A DNA stretch of 20,238 nucleotides from JBBSQE01 sp038258095 (GCA_038258095.1 JBBSQE010000022.1:1-20238); one strand, 5' to 3'. Numbered from the stretch's first letter, positions 1 to 6,020 are shown. Notes: generated by a model not told the origin, from the letters alone. Numbers and translations: made by a program.

Positions 1-170
1 CCCGCCCGGCACAGGGGGGGGGGGGGGCCCGCGCCGGGGGCGGCCCCGGTCCCCCCCCCCCGCCCGGCCCCGGGCCCCGCGGGGGGGGGGGGGGTGGGGG
101 GGTGGGGCCCGCCCGCCGCGCGGCCTCCCGCACCCGGCACACCCCCGCGGCGTCGCGTGGATCTGACCGC
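1..170. other. G/C homopolymer-rich contig end
   Basis: The first ~170 bases consist almost entirely of runs of G and C, several longer than ten bases, with hardly any A or T. No reading frame, RNA or ordered repeat can be supported here. It looks like a low-quality read or assembly end rather than biological sequence, and nothing should be inferred from it. The stretch up to 220 is more normal but shows no gene. Confidence 0.7.
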
Positions 171-220
171 CGGGGTGGAGCTCTGCGCGGGCGGGCATAC
201 CGAAAAGCTGGGGTTTCCTG

Positions 221-448
221 ATGGGTAGGCGGGCTCAGGGCGCCGATCTCATCCCTCACCGCGAGTTGGTTTTGCAGGAGGTCGACGATTCCGGCCTCTC
301 GGCGGAGTCACGCGATTTCGTGCTCGACAGGTACGTCTCCGAGATCCGGAAGTGGCCGAATCCGAGCGAGCGCACCGCTCGCGCCGTCCTCAATCTTTGC
401 GTGATCGACGACATCGCCCGCCTCAAGGGGGCCGACTTTGCCGCGTAA
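221..448 (+). CDS. Small hypothetical protein, phage-type context
   Basis: This 75-residue protein starts at ATG 221 and is not one I recognise. It is charged, predicted helical, without a signal peptide or membrane segment. Its stop (446-448) overlaps the TTG start of the terminase small-subunit gene at 438 by 11 bases, so the two are probably translated from one message. The coupling suggests a small gene just ahead of a phage packaging module, but no function can be given. No strong Shine-Dalgarno is visible before the ATG and the sequence to the left is poor, so the true start could lie elsewhere. Confidence 0.5.
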   Translation: MGRRAQGADLIPHRELVLQEVDDSGLSAESRDFVLDRYVSEIRKWPNPSERTARAVLNLCVIDDIARLKGADFAA

Positions 449-845
449 TCCGAAGGCACCCACAGGGCTCGCGAAACAGGGGAAAGCGCTCTGGAAGTCC
501 TTCCTGAGCGACCTGGAGGACGACTGGGACCTCGATGCCCGCGAGCTCTACCTGCTCGAACGGGCGTGCCGATGCGCCGACGAACTGGCCCTCCTCGAGA
601 AGGCGATCGACGGTGACGGCGTCACGGTCGCCGGCTCCCGGGATCAGACGATTGTGCACCCGGCTCTCTCCGAGGCTCGCCAGCTTCGGCTGGTTCAGCT
701 CCGACTGCTCAGCTCGATCGAGATGGCAGACCCCTCGGACCCGGGTAGCCAGACCTCGACACCCGCCCAGGCGCAGGCTCGCAGGGCTGCCCGTTCCCGC
801 TGGGGCAATTCGCCGCCGAGGAGGAGTCGCGGTGGGACGCCGTAG
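438..845 (+). CDS. Phage terminase small subunit, P27-like
   Basis: This 135-residue protein starts at TTG 438. The first ~95 residues follow the pattern of P27-type terminase small subunits: an N-terminal PKAPTGL, then GKALW, a helical block with LDARELYLLERACR, a GVTVAGSR turn, and VHPALSEARQLRL. In tailed phages this family recognises genome ends and hands DNA to the large terminase ATPase for packaging. The last ~35 residues are a low-complexity Ala/Arg/Ser/Pro tail. The gene overlaps its neighbours on both sides (11 bases upstream; a possible GTG start at 832 downstream), as in a packaging operon. No large terminase, portal or capsid gene follows, so this is a phage or prophage remnant in this assembly. 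The family call rests on remembered motif spacing. Confidence 0.75.
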   Translation: MPRNPKAPTGLAKQGKALWKSFLSDLEDDWDLDARELYLLERACRCADELALLEKAIDGDGVTVAGSRDQTIVHPALSEARQLRLVQLRLLSSIEMADPSDPGSQTSTPAQAQARRAARSRWGNSPPRRSRGGTP

Positions 846-972
846 GCGGGTTGAGCCGGAAGCTCATGCTCTCCCGCTCAACCGCCGGTCGAGGGGTCTG
901 ATCGATGGGTCTGTCCTGTACTGCGAACGCAGCCCCTTGGCGTTTGTCTGCCGCATCACCGTTGCCAAATGA
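832..972 (+). pseudogene. Possible truncated phage gene following the terminase small subunit
   Basis: A GTG at 832 has a good Shine-Dalgarno (AGGAGGAG, 819-826) five bases ahead and overlaps the end of the terminase small-subunit gene by 14 bases, the normal arrangement for the next gene of a packaging operon. The frame gives only 46 residues (starting VGRRRRVEPEAH) before TGA at 970-972. The large terminase would be expected here, but the stub shows no Walker motif and I do not recognise it. The region changes at once to minus-strand host-like genes (stop at 981), so a truncation at this junction is the simplest reading. A genuine small ORF, or no gene at all, remains possible. Confidence 0.35.
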
Positions 973-980
973 GCGCGGGT

Positions 981-1334
981 CTATACACCTTCGGCTGCAA
1001 CGAAATAGTGGGCCGTGTCGACGATCCGCCCGTGCACCTTCCAGATCACTCGATAAGTCCCTCCGTTGGGGTTCACGAAGAACGTCCGGGAAGGTCGACT
1101 CGAGGGCCCGGTTCGGAGATTGCGGCACCTCTTGCTTCCGCTGGGCCGGATCAGGCAGACGCGGTAGGGCACGTGGCTGTTGCCAAACACGCGAAAGACG
1201 ACCCCCTGGAACCCGCAGCAGGACGTGCGAGTGAGTGTGACGTGGCCCGCGAAACGAACTTTGGCCGACGCGGTAGATGGGATCGCGACGCAAAGGGCGA
1301 TAAGCGCAGCGACCAAGATCGTCCGAACTCGCAT
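981..1334 (-). CDS. Small secreted protein with cysteine pairs
   Basis: This 117-residue protein has a clear signal peptide: basic MRVR, a hydrophobic core at residues 5-17, and a likely cleavage after STASA near residue 24. The mature ~93 residues look beta-rich and contain four cysteines (an adjacent pair in TSCCGF, then two in the YRVCL...RC segment), suggesting disulfides outside the membrane. No known family is recognised. A good ribosome site (GGGAGG) lies a few bases before the ATG. It is the last of three minus-strand genes, about 80 bases after the previous one, and could be co-transcribed. It may have an Ig-like or copper-binding-like fold, but nothing here fixes a function. Confidence 0.65.
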   Translation of the reverse strand: MRVRTILVAALIALCVAIPSTASAKVRFAGHVTLTRTSCCGFQGVVFRVFGNSHVPYRVCLIRPSGSKRCRNLRTGPSSRPSRTFFVNPNGGTYRVIWKVHGRIVDTAHYFVAAEGV

Positions 1335-1412
1335 GAAAAATCCTCCCGTTCCGAAGTACCGGGCCCTGTATGCCCGCTTCGAGCAAGCCTAACGGCGGTT
1401 CGTCCTGTCGCG

Positions 1413-1724
1413 TCAGTCCAGCAACCGATCCAGGACCGCGAAGGCCAGGTCGGCCTTGTACGGCGCTCGGAGCTGACCCAAGGCGCCGGCCGCGAGCTGC
1501 ACATCCGCAAGCGTTGCGCTCGTCTCCGCAGCGAAGCGCTCCAGCCATCGGCCTGCAGCTCGCTCAAAGCGCGAGTCGAGCGCGGCGCCCAGGACGCGGA
1601 GCAGCGCCAGGGCATCCTCGAGGCTGAGCCGGGGCAGCTCGGCCGCGGCAGCGAAGGCGATCGTCGGGTTGCCGTTCTCGACCGAGCGGTGGAAGCGAGC
1701 GAGAGCAGAGCCCTGGGAGGTCAC
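1413..1724 (-). CDS. Small all-helical protein, possibly SOS-regulated
   Basis: This 103-residue protein (start GTG 1724) is predicted entirely helical, with no signal peptide or membrane segment. Leu/Ala-rich helices such as LSLEDALALLRVLG and a WLERFAAE segment resemble a short helical family I associate with Thermoleophilia that has no assigned function. No Shine-Dalgarno precedes the GTG. Instead a LexA-type palindrome (1724-1737) touches the start codon, with a TTGACC element (1744-1749, minus strand) just beyond, so the message may be leaderless or nearly so. The neighbouring gene upstream ends at 1755, leaving only 30 bases for control. Damage-responsive expression is an inference from the operator alone. 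Confidence 0.6.
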   Translation of the reverse strand: MTSQGSALARFHRSVENGNPTIAFAAAAELPRLSLEDALALLRVLGAALDSRFERAAGRWLERFAAETSATLADVQLAAGALGQLRAPYKADLAFAVLDRLLD

Positions 1725-1737
1725 GAACGCATGTTCG
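1724..1737. promoter_or_regulatory. LexA (SOS) operator-like palindrome
   Basis: The 14 bases CGAACGCATGTTCG fit the Gram-positive/actinobacterial SOS-box consensus CGAACRNRYGTTYG at every position. The site lies directly at the start codon of the 103-residue minus-strand gene, in a 30-base intergenic gap, where a bound repressor would block transcription or initiation. Assuming equal base use, such a match should occur far less than once in a window this size. A close look for other GAAC-N4-GTTC sites in this window found none. Confidence 0.55.
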
Positions 1738-1754
1738 CATCACGGTCAAGGCCG

Positions 1755-2645
1755 CTACCGAACGCGAGTGTGACCGCGGTAGTGGCGAACGCACTTCCGC
1801 TGTGGGCGGTGGAGCACGAACGCGCAGTATTCGTCCAAGCGGGTGATCCGGTATCTAACGCGGGCGATCACACTGCGTGCCCGTTCGAAGCTGGCGACGC
1901 GCACTCGGCCGAAGTAGCCAGCGTCGCCGATCCCCCAAGCGACGTCGCATCGCCGGACGGAGAACGAGCTTCGCCGCCCGCAGCGGATTTGACCCCCAGC
2001 TCTCTCCGACCAGACCGTCCCGAAGCGTCGTCGCATCGCGACCGCGACGTCATAGCGGGCGGCACCGGCGCTGAGACGAGAACGACGGAGCCGCGTATCG
2101 GGTCGGTTCACATAGGTGCCGAGGACGGCGTATGCGCCCTCGCTCCGCTTGAATCCGACGTATCGGATCTGTGTTCCAGCCGTAGGGCAGCAGTGAGCGT
2201 CGCGCCGTCGGTAGAGCGCCCGTTTGTCGCGAATCAGCGGCAAGAACTGCCCTCGGTCCACGAGCTCGAGGAAGTGGTTGGGGTACAAACCCTGGCTCAG
2301 CGTGGGGAAGACATAGGTCGACTCTTCGGGCACGGTGCTGGGCAGGTTGAAGAAAGCCCAGGGGTCGAACCCTCCCATCGCGCCGAGGTTGAACACCATC
2401 TCGTCATTCCCGTCCCCGTCGAAGTCGGCGCAAATCGGGTTCGAAGTTCCCCAGTAGGCGGGGTTCGTATAGGAGGGACGGACCTGGTTGGCTCGGTCGA
2501 CGAACCCGGAGCCGTAGGCGACCCGCTTGGCGAACGCTTGGGTGCACGGGTAGGCGTGCCCGGCTGTCTGAGCCGCCGTGGCCGACGTCTGAGCCGCCAG
2601 CATCGCCAGGCCGATAACCGCGAAGATCGAAACGTATCGCCTCAC
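1755..2645 (-). CDS. Secreted protein with an aspartate-rich calcium-loop motif
   Basis: This 296-residue protein starts at GTG 2645, with a good Shine-Dalgarno (GGGAGGAA) a few bases ahead. A signal peptide is clear: basic MRRY, hydrophobic IFAVIGLAMLAA, cleavage near the TSATAA segment (~residue 24). Around residues 73-84 is DFDGDGNDEMVF, the Asp-rich loop seen in FG-GAP/VCBS and dockerin-type calcium sites, but only one copy is visible, so this is not a full beta-propeller. The mature chain has several cysteines (including an adjacent pair) and a very basic C-terminal half. No enzyme motif is recognised. It heads a group of three minus-strand genes. An extracellular structural or binding role is plausible but not demonstrated. 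Confidence 0.65.
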   Translation of the reverse strand: MRRYVSIFAVIGLAMLAAQTSATAAQTAGHAYPCTQAFAKRVAYGSGFVDRANQVRPSYTNPAYWGTSNPICADFDGDGNDEMVFNLGAMGGFDPWAFFNLPSTVPEESTYVFPTLSQGLYPNHFLELVDRGQFLPLIRDKRALYRRRDAHCCPTAGTQIRYVGFKRSEGAYAVLGTYVNRPDTRLRRSRLSAGAARYDVAVAMRRRFGTVWSERAGGQIRCGRRSSFSVRRCDVAWGIGDAGYFGRVRVASFERARSVIARVRYRITRLDEYCAFVLHRPQRKCVRHYRGHTRVR

Positions 2646-2690
2646 AGATTCCTCCCTTGCCTACTCCGGACTGGGACGTTAGCTGAATCC

Positions 2691-2719
2691 TTGCACTCGA
2701 CCGCACGAACGCTTAGGAT
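2691..2719 (+). promoter_or_regulatory. Sigma70-type promoter for the integrase cassette
   Basis: TTGCAC (2691-2696) and TAGGAT (2714-2719) are separated by 17 bases, a good match to the vegetative -35/-10 arrangement on the plus strand. Transcription would begin near 2726 and leave a leader of about 147 bases before the first gene of the cassette at 2873. The leader ends in a hairpin containing the ribosome-binding site. Confidence 0.5.
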
Positions 2720-2846
2720 CGCGCCAGTTCATAAAGCGGCCCCCCGCGCAGGTTCGAAGCTGCACGAGGGACCTCGACGCCGAAGGAACAAGCCCTTCAG
2801 CGACGTGACCGGCACGTTATTCGGTGCCCCTCCCGTCAAGAAGTGC

Positions 2847-2865
2847 TCCTCCGGCAAAAGGAGGA
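2847..2865 (+). promoter_or_regulatory. Ribosome-binding site inside a small hairpin
   Basis: The Shine-Dalgarno AAAAGGAGG (2856-2864) lies eight bases before ATG 2873 and fixes that start. Its GGAGGA (2860-2865) is the perfect complement of TCCTCC (2847-2852), with a seven-base loop GGCAAAA. The hairpin would hide the ribosome site until it is opened. Confidence 0.45.
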
Positions 2866-2872
2866 ATCACTG

Positions 2873-3337
2873 ATGGCCGAGTACGAGGAAGTAACGCTGA
2901 CCGTCCCCGCCGATCACCTCGAGGCGTTCCGCGAGGCCGTGGTCTCGGAGGTTCAAGACAACGCGGATTGGGTCGGGAGCATGGGCCAGGAGTTGGGCGA
3001 CCGGCTGCACAATCCGCCGAGCCGTCTGAGTGAAGACCAGGAGCTAGCCGACCTTCGGTCGAGCGGTCGCTACCTGCACAGTGCGCTTGAGCTGGCGGAG
3101 CAGCTCTTCCCACTGCCGGCATCCGAAGCCGAGGTGCGCGGCCAGGTCGCCTGCCTCGCACACGTCGCAGAAGCGGTTGCGCGGAACGCCGCCGGGAAGA
3201 GCGCGGCCGAGAAGCTCTCCTGCTCTCCCATCGAGGCTGATGCCCTGCGGGAGTTTCGCGCAACCGCCGCAACGGCTGACTGGGGAGCCCAGGCCGCAGT
3301 GGCGCTGCACGAGCAGATCCCCGAGAGCGGCGTCTGA
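2873..3337 (+). CDS. Hypothetical helical protein coupled to the integrase
   Basis: This 154-residue protein starts at ATG 2873, chosen because of the strong Shine-Dalgarno eight bases upstream; an in-frame earlier start at 2843 has no such site. The chain is acidic and mostly helical, opening YEEVTLTVPADHLEAFREAV, without signal peptide, membrane segment or recognisable DNA-binding motif. Its TGA overlaps the ATG of the tyrosine recombinase by one base (TGATG), so the two are translationally coupled. Small genes in this position are sometimes excisionases or regulators of integration, but I see no helix-turn-helix or winged-helix signature. A role with the recombinase is inferred only from position. 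Confidence 0.65.
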   Translation: MAEYEEVTLTVPADHLEAFREAVVSEVQDNADWVGSMGQELGDRLHNPPSRLSEDQELADLRSSGRYLHSALELAEQLFPLPASEAEVRGQVACLAHVAEAVARNAAGKSAAEKLSCSPIEADALREFRATAATADWGAQAAVALHEQIPESGV

Positions 3338-4491
3338 TGGCCGAAGGCATCGAGATCCGCAAGGCCAAGGGTGGCTCAACGGCCTACCGGGCAAGCGTTT
3401 GGAGCCGGCGCGATCACAAGCTGATCCGCAAGACATTCCCAACGATGGCCGCGGCGAAGTCGTGGCGGCGCGATGCCCTCTCGGATCTAGCGAAGGGCCG
3501 GTTGAGGCCTCCCGATCCACAGACGGTTCGGGAGGCCGCGGAGGCCTACCTCGAAGGCATCGAGACTGGCGCGATCAGGGATCGCTCCGGCAAGCCCTAC
3601 AAGCCCTCGACAATCCGCAGCTATCGGAGGGTCCTAGACAAGCACGTCCTCCCCACTCTCGGCGGCTATCGACTGACGGAGTTGCGCCGCACCGAAGTCC
3701 AGGCCCTCGTCGACAGGCTCGTGGCGTCGGGTAAGAGCAGCTCGACCGTTCGCAACGTCCTCGACCCGCTGAGGGCCATCTACCGGCGCGCGATGACGCG
3801 GGAGGTCGTCGGAGTCAACCCGACGTCGAACCTCGAGGTGCCGGCTTCGACCGGGCAGCGCGAACGCATCGCCACGGCCGCGGAAGCCGCCGCGCTGCTC
3901 GCTGCACTCCCGGCCGAGGACCGGGCACTCTGGGCCACCGCTTTCTATGCAGGCCTACGCCGCGGGGAGCTGCGAGCACTCCGCTGGTCAGACATCGACC
4001 TCGGTCGCTCCGAGATCCGCGTCGAGCGCGCCTGGGACGACTACGAGGGGCCGCTCGACCCGAAGTCAGAAGCCGGCAAGCGGACATTGCCGCTGCTCGC
4101 CATCCTTCGCGACTACCTCGACGAGCACAAGCTCAAAGGCGTCCAGGACGGCTCTGCGCTCGTCTTTGGGCGTTCCGCGACCCAGCCCTTCGTGTGCTCA
4201 ACGGTGCGCTCCCATGCGCTTGAGGCATGGGGCGAGCTCGAGCCGATCGGCCTCCACGAGTGCCGCCATACGTTTGCCTCGCTCCTGATCGACGCCGGGG
4301 CGAACCCGAAGGCCATCCAGGAGTTCATGGGCCACTCGACGATCCAGATGACCTTCGATCGATACGGAAAACTGATGCCGGGCCGGCGAGAGGAAGTACG
4401 CGTTCGGCTGGACGCTTACCTGTCGGCTGGCGTTCGCAATGGTCTGTCCTCACCCTCGGCGGCCGAATCCCGTCTGAAGTCCACGGAGTAG
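3337..4491 (+). CDS. Tyrosine-type site-specific recombinase (integrase)
   Basis: This 384-residue phage-type integrase cuts and rejoins DNA at attachment sites through a tyrosine intermediate. Residues 1-55 form a small N-terminal arm-type domain, 62-165 a SAM-like core-binding domain, and about 175-350 the catalytic domain. The catalytic set is complete: Arg208 in GLRRGEL, a likely Lys243, His307 and Arg310 in LHECRHTF, His333 in MGH, and the nucleophile Tyr343 in FDRYG. The gene overlaps the preceding small ORF by one base. Its last ~25 codons run into the convergent minus-strand gene at 4416, and the C-terminus beyond Tyr343 is longer and less ordered than usual. Two tRNA genes lie 0.8-1 kb downstream. 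An active enzyme is likely, but no attachment-site repeats were found. Confidence 0.93.
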   Translation: MAEGIEIRKAKGGSTAYRASVWSRRDHKLIRKTFPTMAAAKSWRRDALSDLAKGRLRPPDPQTVREAAEAYLEGIETGAIRDRSGKPYKPSTIRSYRRVLDKHVLPTLGGYRLTELRRTEVQALVDRLVASGKSSSTVRNVLDPLRAIYRRAMTREVVGVNPTSNLEVPASTGQRERIATAAEAAALLAALPAEDRALWATAFYAGLRRGELRALRWSDIDLGRSEIRVERAWDDYEGPLDPKSEAGKRTLPLLAILRDYLDEHKLKGVQDGSALVFGRSATQPFVCSTVRSHALEAWGELEPIGLHECRHTFASLLIDAGANPKAIQEFMGHSTIQMTFDRYGKLMPGRREEVRVRLDAYLSAGVRNGLSSPSAAESRLKSTE

Positions 4492-4805
4492 ATGAACGTC
4501 CCTTGCCCACGCACCCGGGACCGAGTGACATAGCGATTCCCTGATGCGTGGCGGTAATAGACCAATAGTTCGCCCTCAACACCAGCGCCGTCACCCCAGC
4601 GCAGAGTCCAGGGGACGGAAAGGTCGGAAGAGTCGTCGCGCGCGCCTTCAGCGGCCACAGCCATCTGCGCCTTGAGCGGCCGAAGAACCTGAGCACCTTC
4701 TAGATAGAGCTCAATGTCCGAAACGATCCCGGGACCCTTCCCGACGTTCCAGAGCCGGTATTCGACCCCCTCTTCATTCTGGAGGAGGAAGGCTCCGGAG
4801 GACAT
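4416..4805 (-). CDS. Hypothetical beta-rich protein overlapping the integrase end
   Basis: This 129-residue protein starts at ATG 4805 just after an in-frame stop, inside the end of the lipoprotein gene (32-base overlap), without a clear ribosome site. It has no signal peptide and looks beta-sandwich-like: YRLWNVGKGPGIVSDIEL, then LLVYYRHASGNRYVTRS and GTFIYSVDFRRD. The remaining tail (about residues 113-129) is charged and featureless and lies within the last 76 bases of the convergent integrase gene. The natural protein probably ended near VDFRRD, and the tail may have been added when the integrase cassette arrived. No family is recognised. Strand context supports co-expression with the lipoprotein. 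Confidence 0.5.
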   Translation of the reverse strand: MSSGAFLLQNEEGVEYRLWNVGKGPGIVSDIELYLEGAQVLRPLKAQMAVAAEGARDDSSDLSVPWTLRWGDGAGVEGELLVYYRHASGNRYVTRSRVRGQGTFIYSVDFRRDSAAEGEDRPLRTPADR

Positions 4806-5223
4806 GCTTCATGTAGTTGCTCACCGGCGGAGAGCAGAAGTGGATCAGTCCGACGGTGCCGGCGACCGTTTCGCGGACAGTCGAATGGCTGCTGTTGAAG
4901 GTCGCGTCCGGCTTTTGCCGCAGTTGTTTCAGAACCTCAAGCGTGCTTCGCACGAACTCATCCTCCACGGAGGCTGGGTCATGCCCCATCGCAAACCTGC
5001 ACGTCGCCAACATTTTGCCGAGACTCCGGTAAAAGTGAACGCGCTCCGCAGCGGTTAGCCGCAGCAAACCGCTCGCGGATTTACCGCCCAGCGGCATAGG
5101 CGGCGACTGGTGGGAGTGAGAACTTTCGCCGCCACCACACGCCGACAGCAGAACAGCCATGAGGAAAGCGCCGACGGCAGAGCGAATCCAGTTTCTAGAA
5201 CTTTTTCCCCTGAGCTTTCCCAT
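4774..5223 (-). CDS. Putative lipoprotein
   Basis: This 149-residue protein has a type II signal peptide: a basic N-region (MGKLRGKSSRNWIR), a hydrophobic stretch at residues 15-26 and a lipobox LSAC with the modified cysteine at 29, followed by a flexible Gly/Ser/His-rich linker. The mature domain is helical, with LTAAERVHFYRSLGKMLATC and a conserved-looking GTVGLIHFC near the C-terminus. Anchoring in the outer face of the membrane is inferred. No family is recognised. It starts at ATG 5223 with a weak purine-rich site. The tRNA-Glu gene lies 50 bases upstream on the same strand, so read-through from it is possible. The next gene overlaps it by 32 bases. Confidence 0.65.
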   Translation of the reverse strand: MGKLRGKSSRNWIRSAVGAFLMAVLLSACGGGESSHSHQSPPMPLGGKSASGLLRLTAAERVHFYRSLGKMLATCRFAMGHDPASVEDEFVRSTLEVLKQLRQKPDATFNSSHSTVRETVAGTVGLIHFCSPPVSNYMKHVLRSLPPPE

Positions 5224-5272
5224 GGCGCCTTCCCTTAACCGCGAAACCGCGCCGTAGCGCGCTTTTCGTGAG

Positions 5273-5345
5273 CACCGCTACGGGGATTCGAACCCCGGTT
5301 TCCGGACTGAGAATCCAGCGTCCTAGTCCCCTAGACGATAGCGGC
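5273..5345 (-). tRNA. tRNA-Glu (anticodon CTC)
   Basis: The minus strand folds as a 73-base cloverleaf. The acceptor stem GCCGCTA/TAGCGGT has a G-U first pair. The D arm contains TCGTCTAGGGGACTAGGACG. The anticodon stem CTGGA/TCCGG encloses the loop TTCTCAG with anticodon CTC, and the T arm is CGGGG-TTCGAAT-CCCCG. The discriminator is G and no CCA is encoded. It reads GAG codons. The layout matches bacterial tRNA-Glu base for base around the D arm. It diverges from the tRNA-Leu gene 114 bases away. Confidence 0.95.
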
Positions 5346-5356
5346 GCGAGGGCGGA

Positions 5357-5362
5357 ATCTTA
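5357..5362 (-). promoter_or_regulatory. Candidate -10 element for tRNA-Glu
   Basis: TAAGAT on the minus strand lies 11 bases before the mature 5' end of tRNA-Glu, a suitable distance for a -10 box with a short 5' leader. A convincing -35 element 16-18 bases upstream is not visible, so the assignment is tentative. Confidence 0.35.
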
Positions 5363-5421
5363 GCAAGCTGTCGAACCTCGATTCCATCCGACGCCGCTGC
5401 CATTCGACGAACATGAGTCGC

Positions 5422-5449
5422 TTTACGTAGCTTTGCTTTCCTGTAGATT
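5422..5449 (+). promoter_or_regulatory. Candidate promoter for tRNA-Leu
   Basis: TTTACG (5422-5427) and TAGATT (5444-5449) are separated by 16 bases and lie 10 bases before the mature 5' end of tRNA-Leu on the plus strand. Both hexamers match the vegetative consensus at four positions. The whole gap between the divergent tRNAs (5346-5459) is otherwise without genes. Confidence 0.45.
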
Positions 5450-5459
5450 TGGCCGTTCT

Positions 5460-5543
5460 GCGGCTGTGGCGGAACTGGTCTACGCGCGGCGTTCAGGACG
5501 CCGTGGGCGCAAGCCCTTGGGGGTTCAAATCCCTCCAGCCGCA
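5460..5543 (+). tRNA. tRNA-Leu (anticodon CAG)
   Basis: An 84-base class II tRNA. The acceptor stem is GCGGCTG/CAGCCGC, the D arm follows TGGCGGAACTGGTCTACGCG, and the anticodon stem CGGCG/CGCCG has the loop TTCAGGA with anticodon CAG. A long variable arm (GGGCGCAAGCCC) is present, then the T arm GGGGG-TTCAAAT-CCCTC with one G-U pair. The discriminator is A and no CCA is encoded. It reads CUG codons, the major leucine codon in such GC-rich genes. A degraded HTH/LAGLIDADG-like gene starts 17 bases downstream. Confidence 0.96.
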
Positions 5544-5559
5544 TCTTTTGGGGTTCGCG

Positions 5560-6005
5560 ATGCATAGCCGCGAGACCGTCCAGGCCGCGTTGGATCTCAA
5601 GGCGGAAGCTCTCTCCGACTCGGAGATTGCGGGCCGTCTCGGCATTCTCGGTGGGCCGTGCGGGATTGGTGCACGGCCGGAAAGCTCCCTCACTCGCACA
5701 CCCCGAAAGGTCGAAACGGCGTGCCGCTCCACGACCAGTGCCCGCACTGCGGCCACAGGTGCCATCCCAAACTCCTCCTCCGCGGGCTCATCCAGTCCGA
5801 TGGCTGCCGCTTCATCAACACCGGCAAGGGAGGCTGGACCTGTCCCCGCTACTCGTTCTGCAACCTATCCGACGACGTCCGCGGGATCTTCTGCGATGCC
5901 TGCGAGCTCGTCGGAGTGCGGACCACTCATGCGCCGCGGACCGTCTATGTCTCTCGCAAGGACGACGTGGCGCTGCTCGACACCTTCATCGGGCCCAAGG
6001 CCTGA
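5560..6005 (+). pseudogene. Degenerate HTH/LAGLIDADG-like protein, frameshifted and internally deleted
   Basis: ATG 5560 opens MHSRETVQAALDLKAEALSD followed by SEIAGRLGI, the first helices of a helix-turn-helix. The frame then breaks near 5646. Continuing in the next frame gives SRWAVRDWCTAGKLPHSH, the expected recognition helix, and then CPHCGH, a zinc-ribbon-like start. A single T lost from an ATTT run at 5644-5646 explains the shift. In the family as I remember it (about 250 residues), a LAGLIDADG-like half of ~100 residues lies between the CxxCG motif and LLRGLIHSDG. Here CPHCGHRCHP runs straight into KLLLRGLIQSDGCRF, so that part is missing in frame. The C-terminus (PRYSFCN, VYVSRK, LLDTFIGPKA) is well kept. 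It could be dead, or an active short form if the shift is a sequencing error. Confidence 0.7.
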
Positions 6006-6020
6006 GGCCGCCACAACGAG

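Noticed and set aside
1..120. Possible G-quadruplex-forming runs
   Set aside because: The G and C runs are at the contig end and look like low-quality sequence, so a structural claim would not be safe.
2748..2763. T-arm-like GCAGGTTCGAAGCTGC, possibly a tRNA remnant or attachment site beside the integrase
   Set aside because: No acceptor stem or anticodon arm fits around it, and it does not match the 3' end of either tRNA in the window. It may be chance.
969..2873. Long plus-strand open frame of about 634 codons
   Set aside because: It lies opposite three minus-strand genes with signal peptides and ribosome sites. Its composition is that of an antisense shadow in high-GC DNA, with no domain and no ribosome site.
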